The notes: a model not told the origin generated them from the sequence alone. DNA of 25,504 nucleotides from an uncultured Collinsella sp. (GCA_900762015.1 CAAFEX010000023.1:1-25504), one strand, 5' to 3'; counted from the first letter of the stretch, positions 6,794 through 14,870 are shown. Program-made: numbers and translations.

Positions 6794-8824
6794 CTACAGC
6801 TCGTTGGCCGCGTGATACGCCGTGCGAATGGCGCTCGCAATGTCGGCGGTGCGCTCACCCGAGCAGTCGCCCACGCAGGTCACGGGCACCGTCACGCCAT
6901 CCAGGTCAAACGCGTTGGCCTTGGAGCCCACGGCCATCACCACGTAATCGCAGGCGATCTTCACCGGCTCCTCGGCGCCGTCCTCGGTGGTGCGAACAGC
7001 CTCCACGCCCTCGTCGGTAATGGCGGTCAGGCGGGTCTTAACATGCTGCTCCACGTTGTGCTCTGCAAAGTCGCTCATAATCAGCGGCAGAATGGTCTCG
7101 GACTCGCCCGCGGCAATCTTGTCGAGCATCTCGACGATCGCCACCTCGCAGCCGTGCTGCAGCAGGTACTCGGCAGTCTCGGTGCCCACCAGGCCACCGC
7201 CAATGACGGCGACGCGCCCGCTGAGCTCCACCTTGCCGGCCAGCACGTCCCAGCTCGAGACGACCTTCTCCGAATCGGCACCCGGAACGGGGATGACCAC
7301 GTCGTGCGCGCCCACGGCCACAATCGCGGCGTCGGCGGCGTTGAGGTCCTCAGCGGTAGCGGCATGGTTGAGCTCGACCTTCACGCCCAGGCCGGGCAGA
7401 ATCTTCTCGTAGTACTCGACCGAGCGCATGATCTCGTCCTTGCGCGGAGGCGCGGCCGCCAGCACAATCTGGCCGCCCAGATGATCGCTCGCCTCGTAGA
7501 CGGTCACGTCGTAGCCGCGCTTGGCCGCCACGCGCGCGGCCTCCAGGCCGGCAATACCGCCGCCCACCACGGCGATCTTCTTGTCGCCCTCGCCCGGCTT
7601 AATGGCGATGGTCGCCTCGTCACCGTTCTCGGCATTGAGCACGCACGAGATGTACTTGCGGTTTTGAATCGCGTCGACGCAGCCCTTGTTGCAGTTGAGG
7701 CACTCGCGAATGGGCTCGCCCGTGGCGGCCTTCAGCGCAATGTCGGGGTCGCACATGAGCGAACGGCCGTAGGCGATGATGTCGGCGGCGCCGTCTTCCA
7801 GAATCTTCTCGCCGGCCTCGACCGAGACAACACGGCCGACGGTTGCCACCGGCACGGAGACCAGGGCCTTGACGCGCTCGGCCACGGGCAGCGTCCAGTT
7901 GTAGGGCATGGCGCCCATGGGCGGAATGGTATCGCCCATGTTGCCGGTATGGTTGGCCTGCGCAACCTGGATCATGTCGATGCCCGCGCCCTCGAGCAGC
8001 TTGGCGAACTCGCAGGCCTCATCGGGCTGCAGGCCGCCCTTGCCGCGCGGCGTGCCGTCGGGGTTCTCCATGATCACGGGGAGCTTGTACTCCACCATCA
8101 GCTGCGGCGCGGCCCCCTTGATGGCAGCGACGACCTCCAGCGCATAGCGAACGCGGTTCTCGAACGAACCACCGTACTCGTCGGTGCGCTGGTTGAGGAT
8201 GGCCGAGCACAGCGAACCCACCAGGCGGTCGCCGTGGACCTCGATGGCGTCGATGCCAGCCTGCTGCGCACGAGCGGCCGAGGCAGCGATGGCCTCCTTG
8301 ATCTGGGTGAGCTGCTCTACGCTCGCCTCGTTCACAAAGTGCTGCATGTCGTGATGCAGCTTGGCGTAGGCCTGGTTGCGGATCTCGTTGGACTCGGCCA
8401 TCTTGGCGGCAAAGGTCTCCTCGTCGCCGGCGGCCTTGGCCTCCTGCGCAGCCTTGGCGGCAGTCATGGAGCCCATGACCATGCGGCCGACACCGGGCAC
8501 GTCGTACTCGGGGTGGAACAGCTGCAGCGCGACCTTGGCGCCGTGCTTGTGGACGGCATCGGCCAGGGCCTTAAACGTGGGGATCTGGGCGTCGGTCGCC
8601 AGCTTGGGCGTGGGGCTCGCGGTCATAACGGGAGCGACATCGCCGATGACGATGTAGCTCACGCCGCCACGGGCCAGACGCTCGTAAAAGGCCAGGCTGC
8701 GCTCGCCGATGGAGCCGTCGCGCTCCTCGTAGCCGGTGGTCAGCGGCGGGAACATAATGCGGTTCTTGAGCTCAAGGGGGCCAACCGTAATGGGCTGGAG
8801 CAGCTTGGATGCAGGTGCGGTCAT
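6794..8824 (-). CDS. Old Yellow Enzyme / 2,4-dienoyl-CoA reductase-like FMN, Fe-S, FAD oxidoreductase
   Basis: This 676-residue cytoplasmic oxidoreductase has the architecture of FadH and related enoate reductases (BaiCD/BaiH-like). An FMN-binding TIM barrel occupies about 1-365. A [4Fe-4S] motif follows at C375-x2-C378-x3-C382-x11-C394. The FAD/NAD(P)-binding half starts with KIAVVGGGIAGLEAARVAA, and a second nucleotide fold carries VAVIGGGLVGTETAEYL. The usual HGAHGYL active-site segment reads HGDRLVG, so the second histidine is missing. An extra helical Ala/Glu-rich stretch (about 120-190) lengthens the barrel. The substrate cannot be assigned. The start is ATG 8824, not ATG 8830, because AAGAGAGGA directly abuts the upstream ATG but lies 6 nt before the downstream one. 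Monocistronic, with its own terminator. Confidence 0.88.
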   Translation of the reverse strand: MTAPASKLLQPITVGPLELKNRIMFPPLTTGYEERDGSIGERSLAFYERLARGGVSYIVIGDVAPVMTASPTPKLATDAQIPTFKALADAVHKHGAKVALQLFHPEYDVPGVGRMVMGSMTAAKAAQEAKAAGDEETFAAKMAESNEIRNQAYAKLHHDMQHFVNEASVEQLTQIKEAIAASAARAQQAGIDAIEVHGDRLVGSLCSAILNQRTDEYGGSFENRVRYALEVVAAIKGAAPQLMVEYKLPVIMENPDGTPRGKGGLQPDEACEFAKLLEGAGIDMIQVAQANHTGNMGDTIPPMGAMPYNWTLPVAERVKALVSVPVATVGRVVSVEAGEKILEDGAADIIAYGRSLMCDPDIALKAATGEPIRECLNCNKGCVDAIQNRKYISCVLNAENGDEATIAIKPGEGDKKIAVVGGGIAGLEAARVAAKRGYDVTVYEASDHLGGQIVLAAAPPRKDEIMRSVEYYEKILPGLGVKVELNHAATAEDLNAADAAIVAVGAHDVVIPVPGADSEKVVSSWDVLAGKVELSGRVAVIGGGLVGTETAEYLLQHGCEVAIVEMLDKIAAGESETILPLIMSDFAEHNVEQHVKTRLTAITDEGVEAVRTTEDGAEEPVKIACDYVVMAVGSKANAFDLDGVTVPVTCVGDCSGERTADIASAIRTAYHAANEL

Positions 8825-8970
8825 GGACATTCCTCTCTTGTAGGCGCGGCGGCGATGATGCCGCGTAGTTGTCTAGAGGATATGGCATGGGAATACAACA
8901 GCGCAACGGAAATCGGCGGACAGCAGGTAGCGGCAGGCGGATGGGGATGGGCGGGGCGGCCCGTCGGTAT

Positions 8971-9027
8971 ATCTCGATCTGTAACAGTTACGCGGCAAAA
9001 CTGGGTCTTACTGTTACAGATCGAGAT
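8971..9027. repeat. Isolated copy of the TCTCGATCTGTAACA inverted repeat
   Basis: Arms ATCTCGATCTGTAACAGT (8971-8988) and ACTGTTACAGATCGAGAT (9010-9027) are perfectly complementary. Counting only the 16-nt core arms, the centre is 25 nt, the same as in all four copies at 24807-25104. It lies upstream of the oxidoreductase gene, between it and the tRNA. Confidence 0.9.
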
Positions 9028-9075
9028 GTTTGATTGAGAGGCTGGGAATTGAACCGAAGAAACGATCCCGGGATA

Positions 9076-9107
9076 ACAAAAAAGCTCGCCGGCTAGGCCG
9101 ACGAGCT
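9076..9107 (-). terminator. Intrinsic terminator of tRNA-fMet
   Basis: On the minus strand an 11-bp stem (arms 9097-9107 and 9083-9093, one mismatch, 3-nt loop) is followed by a run of six T. It begins about 10 nt after the tRNA CCA end. Confidence 0.85.
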
Positions 9108-9116
9108 GCAAGTTCT

Positions 9117-9193
9117 TGGTCGCGGGGGCAGGATTTGAACCTACGACCTCCGGGTTATGAGCCCGGCGAGCTACCAGACTGCTCCACCCCGCA
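9117..9193 (-). tRNA. Initiator tRNA-fMet (CAT)
   Basis: The minus strand folds into a complete cloverleaf of 77 nt with encoded CCA (9117-9119). The anticodon CAT is at 9157-9159. The anticodon stem carries the three consecutive G-C pairs (GGG/CCC) diagnostic of initiator tRNA, and the D arm AGCAGTCTGGTAGCTCG resembles bacterial fMet tRNAs. The T arm is GTAGG-TTCAAAT-CCTGC. The acceptor end has U1 opposite G72 rather than the common C1-A72, giving a weak wobble pair. This still fits the requirement that initiators lack a strong 1-72 pair. Confidence 0.95.
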
Positions 9194-9389
9194 ATGTCTG
9201 GACGCCTCATGTGCGCAAAAAAGAATATTACGTGGGAGTTCGGTAAACGGCAAGGAAAATCTCGTAGAGCATAATTCCTTCATATTTAAAACCCTCAGCC
9301 CATATCGCCGTGAACGAATCACAGCCTAGCGCTGCCGACGGCGCGTATACAATGGTGCGCGTCCTTTTATGCCAACACCGGGAGTAGAC

Positions 9390-10175
9390 ATGCTGCTCGC
9401 TATCGATATGGGAAACACGCAGACGGCCATGGGCCTGTTTGACGGAAACGAGCTGGTGCAGTCGTGGCGCATGCCCACCGACCGCTCCTATACCGCCGAC
9501 GAGATCCACGTGCGTCTGATGGGCTTCTTTAAGATGTACGGCCTTTCGCTCGACGCGGTCGACGCGATCGCCTTTGCCGGCGTGGTGCCGCAGCTCTCGC
9601 GCGAGTGGCACGCCGTGGCCGACCGCATCGCGGCAGACGTCATCGTCATCGGCCCGCAGACCGCCGCCGTGACCAAGCTGCGTGCGGCACGCCCTCAGGC
9701 TGTGGGTGCCGACCGCATCGCCAACGCCGTTGCGGCCGAGACTTTCTACGGCGCCCCGGCGATCGTGGTGGACTTTGGCACCGCAACCAATATCGATGTC
9801 ATCGATGAGGACGGCTATTACATTGGCGGAGCGATCGCGCCGGGCATCCGCATCTCCATGGACGCACTTGCCGCCCGTGCCGCCAAGCTCGCCAGCGTTC
9901 CGCTCGAGGCGCCCGAGCACGCCATCGGCCGCGATACCGAGGAGTGCATCAAGGTGGGCGCCGTGATGGGCGCCGCCGCCATGGCCGAGGGCTTGGTCAC
10001 GCGCATGAAGCGCGAGCTGGGCCGCGAGGACGCCACTGTTATCGCCACGGGCGGTCTCGCCGGCATCGTCGCCGATTCGACCGATGCCTTCGACGTGGTC
10101 GACGGTCAGCTCACCATTAAGGGCATCTGCGAAATCTACCGCCGCATGCAGGAGCGGGGTAGGACAGGGACCTAA
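9390..10175 (+). CDS. coaX: Type III pantothenate kinase
   Basis: This 261-residue enzyme phosphorylates pantothenate, the first step of coenzyme A synthesis. It shows the ASKHA-fold signatures of the type III family: the N-terminal phosphate loop LLAIDMGNTQTAMGLFDG, the GADRIAN segment (near residue 102) holding the catalytic aspartate, and VDFGTATNIDVI followed by GGAIAPGI. The start is ATG 9390, where GGGAG lies 5 nt upstream and the protein begins MLLAIDMGNT as in the family. The upstream in-frame ATG at 9369 lacks this support. A TACAAT box lies at 9348-9353 but no good -35 was found. It is convergent with the birA-like gene, with a palindrome and a terminator between them. Confidence 0.95.
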   Translation: MLLAIDMGNTQTAMGLFDGNELVQSWRMPTDRSYTADEIHVRLMGFFKMYGLSLDAVDAIAFAGVVPQLSREWHAVADRIAADVIVIGPQTAAVTKLRAARPQAVGADRIANAVAAETFYGAPAIVVDFGTATNIDVIDEDGYYIGGAIAPGIRISMDALAARAAKLASVPLEAPEHAIGRDTEECIKVGAVMGAAAMAEGLVTRMKRELGREDATVIATGGLAGIVADSTDAFDVVDGQLTIKGICEIYRRMQERGRTGT

Positions 10176-10218
10176 GTCGGCACACCCGATGCCACAGTCC
10201 CCGCAAATGGTCGCCAAG

Positions 10219-10262
10219 CCTATTCCTCAAAATCGAAAATTTTTTCAGTTTTGAGGAATAGG
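10219..10262. repeat. Perfect 14-bp palindrome between convergent genes
   Basis: CCTATTCCTCAAAA (10219-10232) and TTTTGAGGAATAGG (10249-10262) are exact inverted repeats around a 16-nt AT-rich centre. It lies 44 nt after the coaX stop. It may work as the coaX terminator, because the second arm begins with TTTT, but the sequence after the stem is GC-rich with no T-run. It may instead be a dispersed repeat or a protein-binding site. Confidence 0.75.
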
Positions 10263-10284
10263 ACCGCGAGGCCACCCTGCAGTC

Positions 10285-10320
10285 ACACAAAAGCCATCCT
10301 CGGTGCAGGCCGAGGATGGC
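10285..10320 (-). terminator. Intrinsic terminator of the folate/birA-like operon
   Basis: A perfect 11-bp stem GCCATCCTCGG/CCGAGGATGGC (10293-10303 with 10310-10320) with a 6-nt loop is followed on the minus strand by TTTTGTGT. It lies about 40 nt after the birA-like stop codon. Confidence 0.85.
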
Positions 10321-10359
10321 TTCGTTGTCATCGCCATCTTTGAGCGCTGGCGCCTCGCG

Positions 10360-11061
10360 TCACAGTCCGCGAATGCGCACGGCCTCGGGCGGAAACTCTT
10401 GCTCGCCGGCATCGGTCTTGATGGTCGCGCGGCCCCAGATGTCCAGACCAGCGAACACGCCGACCGCAAGCGGCAAGCCGTTGGGCGACACCGCCGCGAC
10501 CTGGCGGCCCAGCAGCGGCACCATGTCGAAGTACTCGCCCAGCACGGGAGCCAACGGACCAGCAGCACCCTGTGGCGTGTTGGCGACAACCGCCCAGGCG
10601 TCCACGCGGGTCAACACGGCGGTGGCCAATGCCTCGACCAGCGCTTCGTCAGCCACATCCACGCCAAGCTCGCCCAGCGCCGCGCGCTCAATATCCACCG
10701 TCACGGCACCGAACATGCCTGCGGCACCGGCGCCACCGTTGACGGCGACGCGTGCAAACGACGTTTCAAACGTGGGCGCGCCGCACACAATATCGCTCGG
10801 CCACTGAATGCCCACCTTGCCGGCAAGGCCCAGCCCCGGTGCCGCAGCCGTCCCCACGAGCGCGTCCATCATGCCCATCGCGGCCACAAACGGCAGGCCG
10901 TGGAAGGCATGCATGTTCACGTCGGGGCGAACGACCAGCGAAAACGTCAGCGATGCATCGCCCGCGCTCCACGCGCACCAGCCCGCGGACATGCCCTCGC
11001 GGCCCGCGTCACGCGCCGCGTCGAGCTCGGTACCGGCGGCAACAGCATTCATCTCGATCAT
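10360..11061 (-). CDS. Biotin-protein-ligase-like protein lacking catalytic motifs
   Basis: This 233-residue protein resembles BirA/LplA-type ligases in outline. IQWPSDIVCG matches the KWPND(I/L) segment, HGLPFVAAMGMMDAL matches the helix before it, and the C-terminal GVFAGLDIWGRATIKT matches the small SH3-like domain. However, the GRGRRG biotinyl-AMP loop is absent, and the KLAGIL lysine region reads CGAPTFETS. The first lysine of KWPN is replaced by glutamine. Catalytic biotinylation therefore looks doubtful. There is no N-terminal DNA-binding domain. Its start codon directly follows the folPK stop (TAG ATG), so it is translated in the same operon. It could be a degenerate ligase or a repurposed binding protein. 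Confidence 0.65.
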   Translation of the reverse strand: MIEMNAVAAGTELDAARDAGREGMSAGWCAWSAGDASLTFSLVVRPDVNMHAFHGLPFVAAMGMMDALVGTAAAPGLGLAGKVGIQWPSDIVCGAPTFETSFARVAVNGGAGAAGMFGAVTVDIERAALGELGVDVADEALVEALATAVLTRVDAWAVVANTPQGAAGPLAPVLGEYFDMVPLLGRQVAAVSPNGLPLAVGVFAGLDIWGRATIKTDAGEQEFPPEAVRIRGL

Positions 11062-12804
11062 CTACATACGCCCCAATTCGCCCACGATATGGCCCACGCG
11101 ATCCTCGGGTTCCTTGACCTCTACGCCGTTGTAGCGGAAGAACCGCGCCGGGTCGTGCATCAGGTCCTCGAGCGGCACCAGCACAAAATCACGCTCGCCA
11201 ATGAGCGGATGCGGCAGGCGCAGCTTCTTGCCGCCATGGGTCTCGCCATCCATCCACAGCAGGTCCAGGTCGATGGTGCGTGGACCATTGGCCTTGGCCT
11301 TTTTGGAACGGTCGCGACCCAGCTCGGCCTCGATCTTCATAAGCTCGTCGAGCAGCACCAACGGCGCCAGCTCGGTCTTGATCTCAATAACGGCATTAGC
11401 AAAGGCGTCCTGGCGCGTCTCGTAGGCCGGCTCGCTCTCGTAGATGCGCGAGCAGTTGGACACGCAGGTGAGCGGGATTTCGGCGATCATGTCGCGTGCG
11501 GCGCGGATGTTGTCGCAACGATGCCCCAGGTTGGAGCCCGCGGCCACAAACGCGCGACGCGGCTGCGGCTTAGCAACAGCCCAGTAACCGTTCAGGAACT
11601 GCGCAAAGCCCGCGACGTCGTGCACGCGCACAATGTTGGCACCGGCCTGGATAGCGCCCAGGCACACGCCGAACGTGGCGGCATCGCGCTCGGCGGCCTC
11701 GGTCACGCCCGAGACAGCACCCACAAAGCGCTTGCGCGACACGGCGCACATGAGCGGATATCCCAGCGACGCCATCTTGGCGGTCTCGCGCTGGATGACG
11801 ATATCCTCGTTGGCCGTCTTGCCAAAGCCCGGGCCCGGATCGATGCAGATGCGGTCGCGCGACACGCCGGCGTGGATGAGTGCGCGGGCCTGATCGGACA
11901 GAAAGCCCATGACGCGGCGCATGATGGGCGCCGAATCGGGCAGGGTAAAGCGGCGAAGCTGCGAGGTGGGAACATAAGCCTCCTCGCGGCGGGCGCTGCG
12001 GCGCATCATGGCGGCCAGTCGGTCATTGGACTCCGATGCGGCCTCGGTGGCCTCGGGCGCGGCCTCGGGCGCGGGCGCGACGGTCTCGGCGGCAGCAGCC
12101 TGCTCGGCGGCCGGCGTCTCCTGCTCGCTTGAAGGCTCGGACGTGGGCTCCGGTTCGCCAAACGGCAACGAGGGCTGCACCACGCCGCCCGGAAGCTTGG
12201 CCTCCGGCTTAGGCTCGCCCAGCAACTTGCCGCGACGGCGGCGAGCCGGCTTCTCGGCCTCACGCGCGGCCTCGGCAGCCGCCTCGCGCGCCTTCTCGGC
12301 AACAAACGCCGCTGCCGAGGTATCGAGCTGCACCGTTGCGTGCGTGCGTGCGGGCGCGGCGACCTCGCCGGCATGCATCACGATGACGCCGCAGGTACTC
12401 GTCTTAACGAACTCGACCATCTTGGGATCGGTGAAGCCCGTCACGTCGTTGACGATCGAGGCGCCGCAGCGCACGGCCGCCTTGGCAACCGCCACATGAC
12501 GCGTGTCGATTGAGACGATGGCGCCCTCCTTGGCCAGCGCGCGCACCACGGGCAGCACGCGGCGAGCTTCCTCGTCGGGGTTGACCGGGGTAAAACCAGG
12601 GCGCGTGGACTCACCGCCCACGTCGATGATGTCGGCGCCGGCATCGAGCATCGCCAGGCCGTACTCGATGGCAGCATCGGGGTCGAAGTGCTCCCCGCCG
12701 TCGCTAAACGAATCGGGCGTCACGTTGAGGACGCCCATGATGCGCGGGCGGTCAAAGCTGAGCTCGTACTTTCCGCACCGCCATGTCTTGCTGTCGTTCG
12801 CCAT
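11062..12804 (-). CDS. folP-folK: Dihydropteroate synthase - HPPK fusion (folate synthesis) with large insertion
   Basis: This 580-residue bifunctional enzyme covers consecutive folate steps. DHPS comes first: RIMGVLNVTPDSFSDGG (21-37), DVGGESTRPG (61-70), the D100/R102 segment, ASIVNDVTG, DPGPGFGKT (322-330) and SRKRFVG. HPPK occupies about 418-555, with AAGSNLGHR, GPRTIDLDLL (507-516) and PHPLIGERDFVLVPL. The DHPS barrel is interrupted between strand VIVMHAG (140-146) and VMGFL (298) by about 120-130 extra residues. These include a charged helix, a basic RRRRGK patch and a Pro/Glu/Ala linker. The start is ATG 12804, because AGGAGG lies 6 nt upstream. The in-frame ATG at 12810 touches the Shine-Dalgarno, and the open frame further upstream only overlaps sir2 out of frame. 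Confidence 0.92.
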   Translation of the reverse strand: MANDSKTWRCGKYELSFDRPRIMGVLNVTPDSFSDGGEHFDPDAAIEYGLAMLDAGADIIDVGGESTRPGFTPVNPDEEARRVLPVVRALAKEGAIVSIDTRHVAVAKAAVRCGASIVNDVTGFTDPKMVEFVKTSTCGVIVMHAGEVAAPARTHATVQLDTSAAAFVAEKAREAAAEAAREAEKPARRRRGKLLGEPKPEAKLPGGVVQPSLPFGEPEPTSEPSSEQETPAAEQAAAAETVAPAPEAAPEATEAASESNDRLAAMMRRSARREEAYVPTSQLRRFTLPDSAPIMRRVMGFLSDQARALIHAGVSRDRICIDPGPGFGKTANEDIVIQRETAKMASLGYPLMCAVSRKRFVGAVSGVTEAAERDAATFGVCLGAIQAGANIVRVHDVAGFAQFLNGYWAVAKPQPRRAFVAAGSNLGHRCDNIRAARDMIAEIPLTCVSNCSRIYESEPAYETRQDAFANAVIEIKTELAPLVLLDELMKIEAELGRDRSKKAKANGPRTIDLDLLWMDGETHGGKKLRLPHPLIGERDFVLVPLEDLMHDPARFFRYNGVEVKEPEDRVGHIVGELGRM

Positions 12805-12826
12805 GAACATCCTCCTAAAATGCCCA

Positions 12827-12854
12827 CGCCGCCGAGCTTGGGGAGCTGGCGGCG
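12827..12854 (-). other. Hairpin between sir2 and folP-folK
   Basis: A GC-rich imperfect stem of about 10 bp with a short loop lies 46 nt after the sir2 stop and ends about 10 nt before the AGGAGG of folP-folK. It is followed on the minus strand by GTGGGCATTTTAGG, a weak T-tract. It could be a leaky terminator or a structure limiting access to the downstream ribosome binding site. Confidence 0.45.
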
Positions 12855-12899
12855 GGGTCGCTTTGCACTCAGTCTTTCTATTGTATCCGCGCGCGCGGG

Positions 12900-13652
12900 C
12901 TAGAACGCAAACGCGGCCGCGATGTCGCAAGAAATCAGCAGGTCGGCATTTGCATCCTGATCGGTGGGAGCAAGATTGCAAATGGCCAGCGTATCGCCGG
13001 TAAAGTAACGCGTAAGGCCCGCCGCCGGATACACCACGAGCGAGGTCCCGCCCACAATGAGGGCATCGGCCGCGGCGATGGCGGCAACGGCACCGGTCAA
13101 CACATGCTCGTCGAGCGACTCTTCGTAGAGCACTACATCGGGCTTGATGCGGCCGCCGCACGCGGGGCACGCAGGCACGCCCGCGGCATCCTCGTGCTCG
13201 CGCGAGCAAATCCACTCGGCGCTATAGACCGCGCCGCACGACTGGCAAATGTTGCGATGGACCGATCCGTGCAGCTCGAACACGCGCTGTGAGCCGGCCA
13301 TCTGATGCAGGCCGTCGATATTTTGCGTCACCACGGCATCAAGCTTACCGGCGCGCTCCAGCTCGGCCAGCTCGGTGTGGCAGCGGTTGGGTTTAGCGTT
13401 AAGCGCGATCATCTTGGTGCGGTAAAAGTCGAAGAACTCCGCCGGATGCGCCTCGTAAAAGCTATGCGACAGCATGGTCTCGGGCGGATAGGCAAACTGC
13501 TGGTGATACAGGCCGTCCACGCTGCGGAAATCGGGGATGCCACTCGCCGTGGAAACACCCGCGCCGCCAAAGAAGACCACGCGCTTGTGAGTATCAAACA
13601 GCTCCGCCAGCGCGGCGGAGGCCTGCCTGGGGTCCGATATTGCCTGCGTCAT
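12900..13652 (-). CDS. Sir2-family NAD-dependent protein deacylase
   Basis: This 250-residue sirtuin removes acyl groups from lysines using NAD. The signature elements are complete: GGAGVSTASGIPDFRS (29-44), TQNIDGLH (109-116), catalytic His128 in ELHGS, four zinc ligands (C136, C139, C162, C165), and GGTSLVVYPAAGL (201-213). These match the single-domain bacterial sirtuins called CobB. The start is ATG 13652, with ACGGAGGACTC upstream; an in-frame ATG at 13703 adds 17 residues without support. It is divergent from xthA across a 136-nt gap. A hairpin separates it from folP-folK downstream, so co-transcription is uncertain. Confidence 0.94.
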   Translation of the reverse strand: MTQAISDPRQASAALAELFDTHKRVVFFGGAGVSTASGIPDFRSVDGLYHQQFAYPPETMLSHSFYEAHPAEFFDFYRTKMIALNAKPNRCHTELAELERAGKLDAVVTQNIDGLHQMAGSQRVFELHGSVHRNICQSCGAVYSAEWICSREHEDAAGVPACPACGGRIKPDVVLYEESLDEHVLTGAVAAIAAADALIVGGTSLVVYPAAGLTRYFTGDTLAICNLAPTDQDANADLLISCDIAAAFAF

Positions 13653-13788
13653 ATGAGTCCTCCGTCCTTGTTGGTCGGGCAGCGTCGGGCGATGTCCCAG
13701 CATGCGGCCTTTGGGTCAGCACGCGCGGTGCCCACCACCGCCCCTGTTGCGCTAATCTTAAGCCTGCCAACCCCGTCGAAAGGACACC

Positions 13789-14607
13789 ATGCCTCAGACT
13801 TACACTTTCGCCTCGTGGAACGTAAACGGCCTGCGCGCCGTGCTCAAAAAGGACCCGAGCTTTATCCAGATCGCGCAAGAACTCGACGTCGATATCCTGG
13901 CGTTGCAAGAGACCAAGCTGCAGGAGGGCCAGGTCGATATTGACCTGCCCGGCTATCACCAAACCTGGAGCTACGCCGAGCGCAAAGGCTATTCGGGCAC
14001 CGCGGTCTTTAGCCGCCAGGAGCCGCTACGCGTGCTGCGCGCCGACGCGCTGCTGCCCTACGCCGGCGAGGGCGAGGCCGCCGAGCTCGTTGCCCAAGCC
14101 GCAACCGAGGGCCGCGTCTGTGCGCTCGAGTTCGACAAGTTTTGGTTTGTCGACGTCTATACGCCCAACGCGCAAAATGAGCTCGCGCGCATCGACGTGC
14201 GTATGGCCTGGGACGATGCCTATCGCGGCTTTTTGGGCGCGCTTGAGCACGAAACCGGCAAGCCCGTCGTAACCTGCGGCGACTTTAACGTGGCGCACGA
14301 AGAGATCGACCTTAAGAACCCCAAGTCCAACCGCGGCAACGCAGGCTTTTCGGACGAAGAGCGCGGTAAGTTTACCGAGCTGCTCAACGCCGGCTTTACC
14401 GATACCTGGCGCACGGCTAATCCGGACGTTGAGGGCGTCTACAGCTGGTGGAGCTATCGCTTTAATGCCCGCAAGAACAACGCCGGCTGGCGCATCGACT
14501 ACTTCCTGGTAAGCGACGCAATCGCCGCCAACGTTCGCGACACCGGCATCCGCGGCGACATCTTCGGCAGCGACCACTGCCCCGTCACCCTCACGCTAGA
14601 ACTCTAG
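13789..14607 (+). CDS. xthA: Exodeoxyribonuclease III (AP endonuclease)
   Basis: This 272-residue Mg-dependent repair nuclease cuts at abasic sites and degrades 3' ends. The family motifs are intact: SWNVNGLRAVL (N11), LQETKLQ (catalytic E41), SGTAVFSR, VDVYTPNAQ, CGDFNVAHEEIDLKNPKSN, GWRIDYFLVSD and the terminal GSDHCPVTLTL (Asp-His pair). Length is normal for ExoA/XthA. The start at 13789 has AAAGGA at suitable spacing. It runs alone, divergent from sir2, and is followed by a repeat-rich intergenic patch whose first hairpin (14615-14650) may end its transcript. Confidence 0.96.
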   Translation: MPQTYTFASWNVNGLRAVLKKDPSFIQIAQELDVDILALQETKLQEGQVDIDLPGYHQTWSYAERKGYSGTAVFSRQEPLRVLRADALLPYAGEGEAAELVAQAATEGRVCALEFDKFWFVDVYTPNAQNELARIDVRMAWDDAYRGFLGALEHETGKPVVTCGDFNVAHEEIDLKNPKSNRGNAGFSDEERGKFTELLNAGFTDTWRTANPDVEGVYSWWSYRFNARKNNAGWRIDYFLVSDAIAANVRDTGIRGDIFGSDHCPVTLTLEL

Positions 14608-14614
14608 CCCCAAT

Positions 14615-14650
14615 TGATCCCCTGGGGACGGAGGAAAAGGGATCATTTTC
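14615..14650 (+). terminator. Possible xthA terminator within a GGGGACGG-type repeat
   Basis: TGATCCC (14615-14621) pairs with GGGATCA (14639-14645), followed by TTTTC, 7 nt after the xthA stop. The loop CTGGGGACGGAGGAAAA (14622-14638) recurs at 14871-14887, so this is also one copy of a short repeat. Confidence 0.5.
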
Positions 14651-14685
14651 ACCTCGCGAGGGAACCCACGCGGCCCTCCCGCCAC

Positions 14686-14835
14686 GGAACTGACCCATCT
14701 ACTACGTTTAAGCCACTACCCTCAACCACAGCGAACAACGCAAAAAGAAAACCGCAGGTAGAAAGCCTGCGGTTTTTCGTAAAACGCGGTCATGGTCGGG
14801 GGTATCAAGCTAAACGTAGTAGATGGGCCAGTTTC
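14686..14835. repeat. Long-hairpin repeat element, copy A
   Basis: Outer arms 14686-14710 and 14811-14835 are 25 nt long with only two mismatches. The core is a perfect 11-bp hairpin AAAACCGCAGG/CCTGCGGTTTT (14748-14758 with 14766-14776) that looks like a bidirectional terminator. The interior resembles copies B and C, but the outer arms are a different sequence that is still self-complementary. Confidence 0.8.
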
Positions 14836-14870
14836 GTGGCAAGCGCCGCCAACTGATTCCCCGGGGACGT

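Noticed and set aside
8821..9210. Minus-strand frame containing HNPEVVGSNPAPATK
   Set aside because: Translation through the tRNA gene, its terminator and the inverted repeat; no ribosome binding site and no family.
9030..9329. Open frame containing GQDLNLRPPGYEPGE on the plus strand
   Set aside because: This is the well-known spurious translation of the tRNA-fMet complement, not a gene.
12805..13215. N-terminal extension of the folP-folK frame to 13215
   Set aside because: It overlaps sir2 out of frame, and the Shine-Dalgarno and DHPS homology place the start at 12804.
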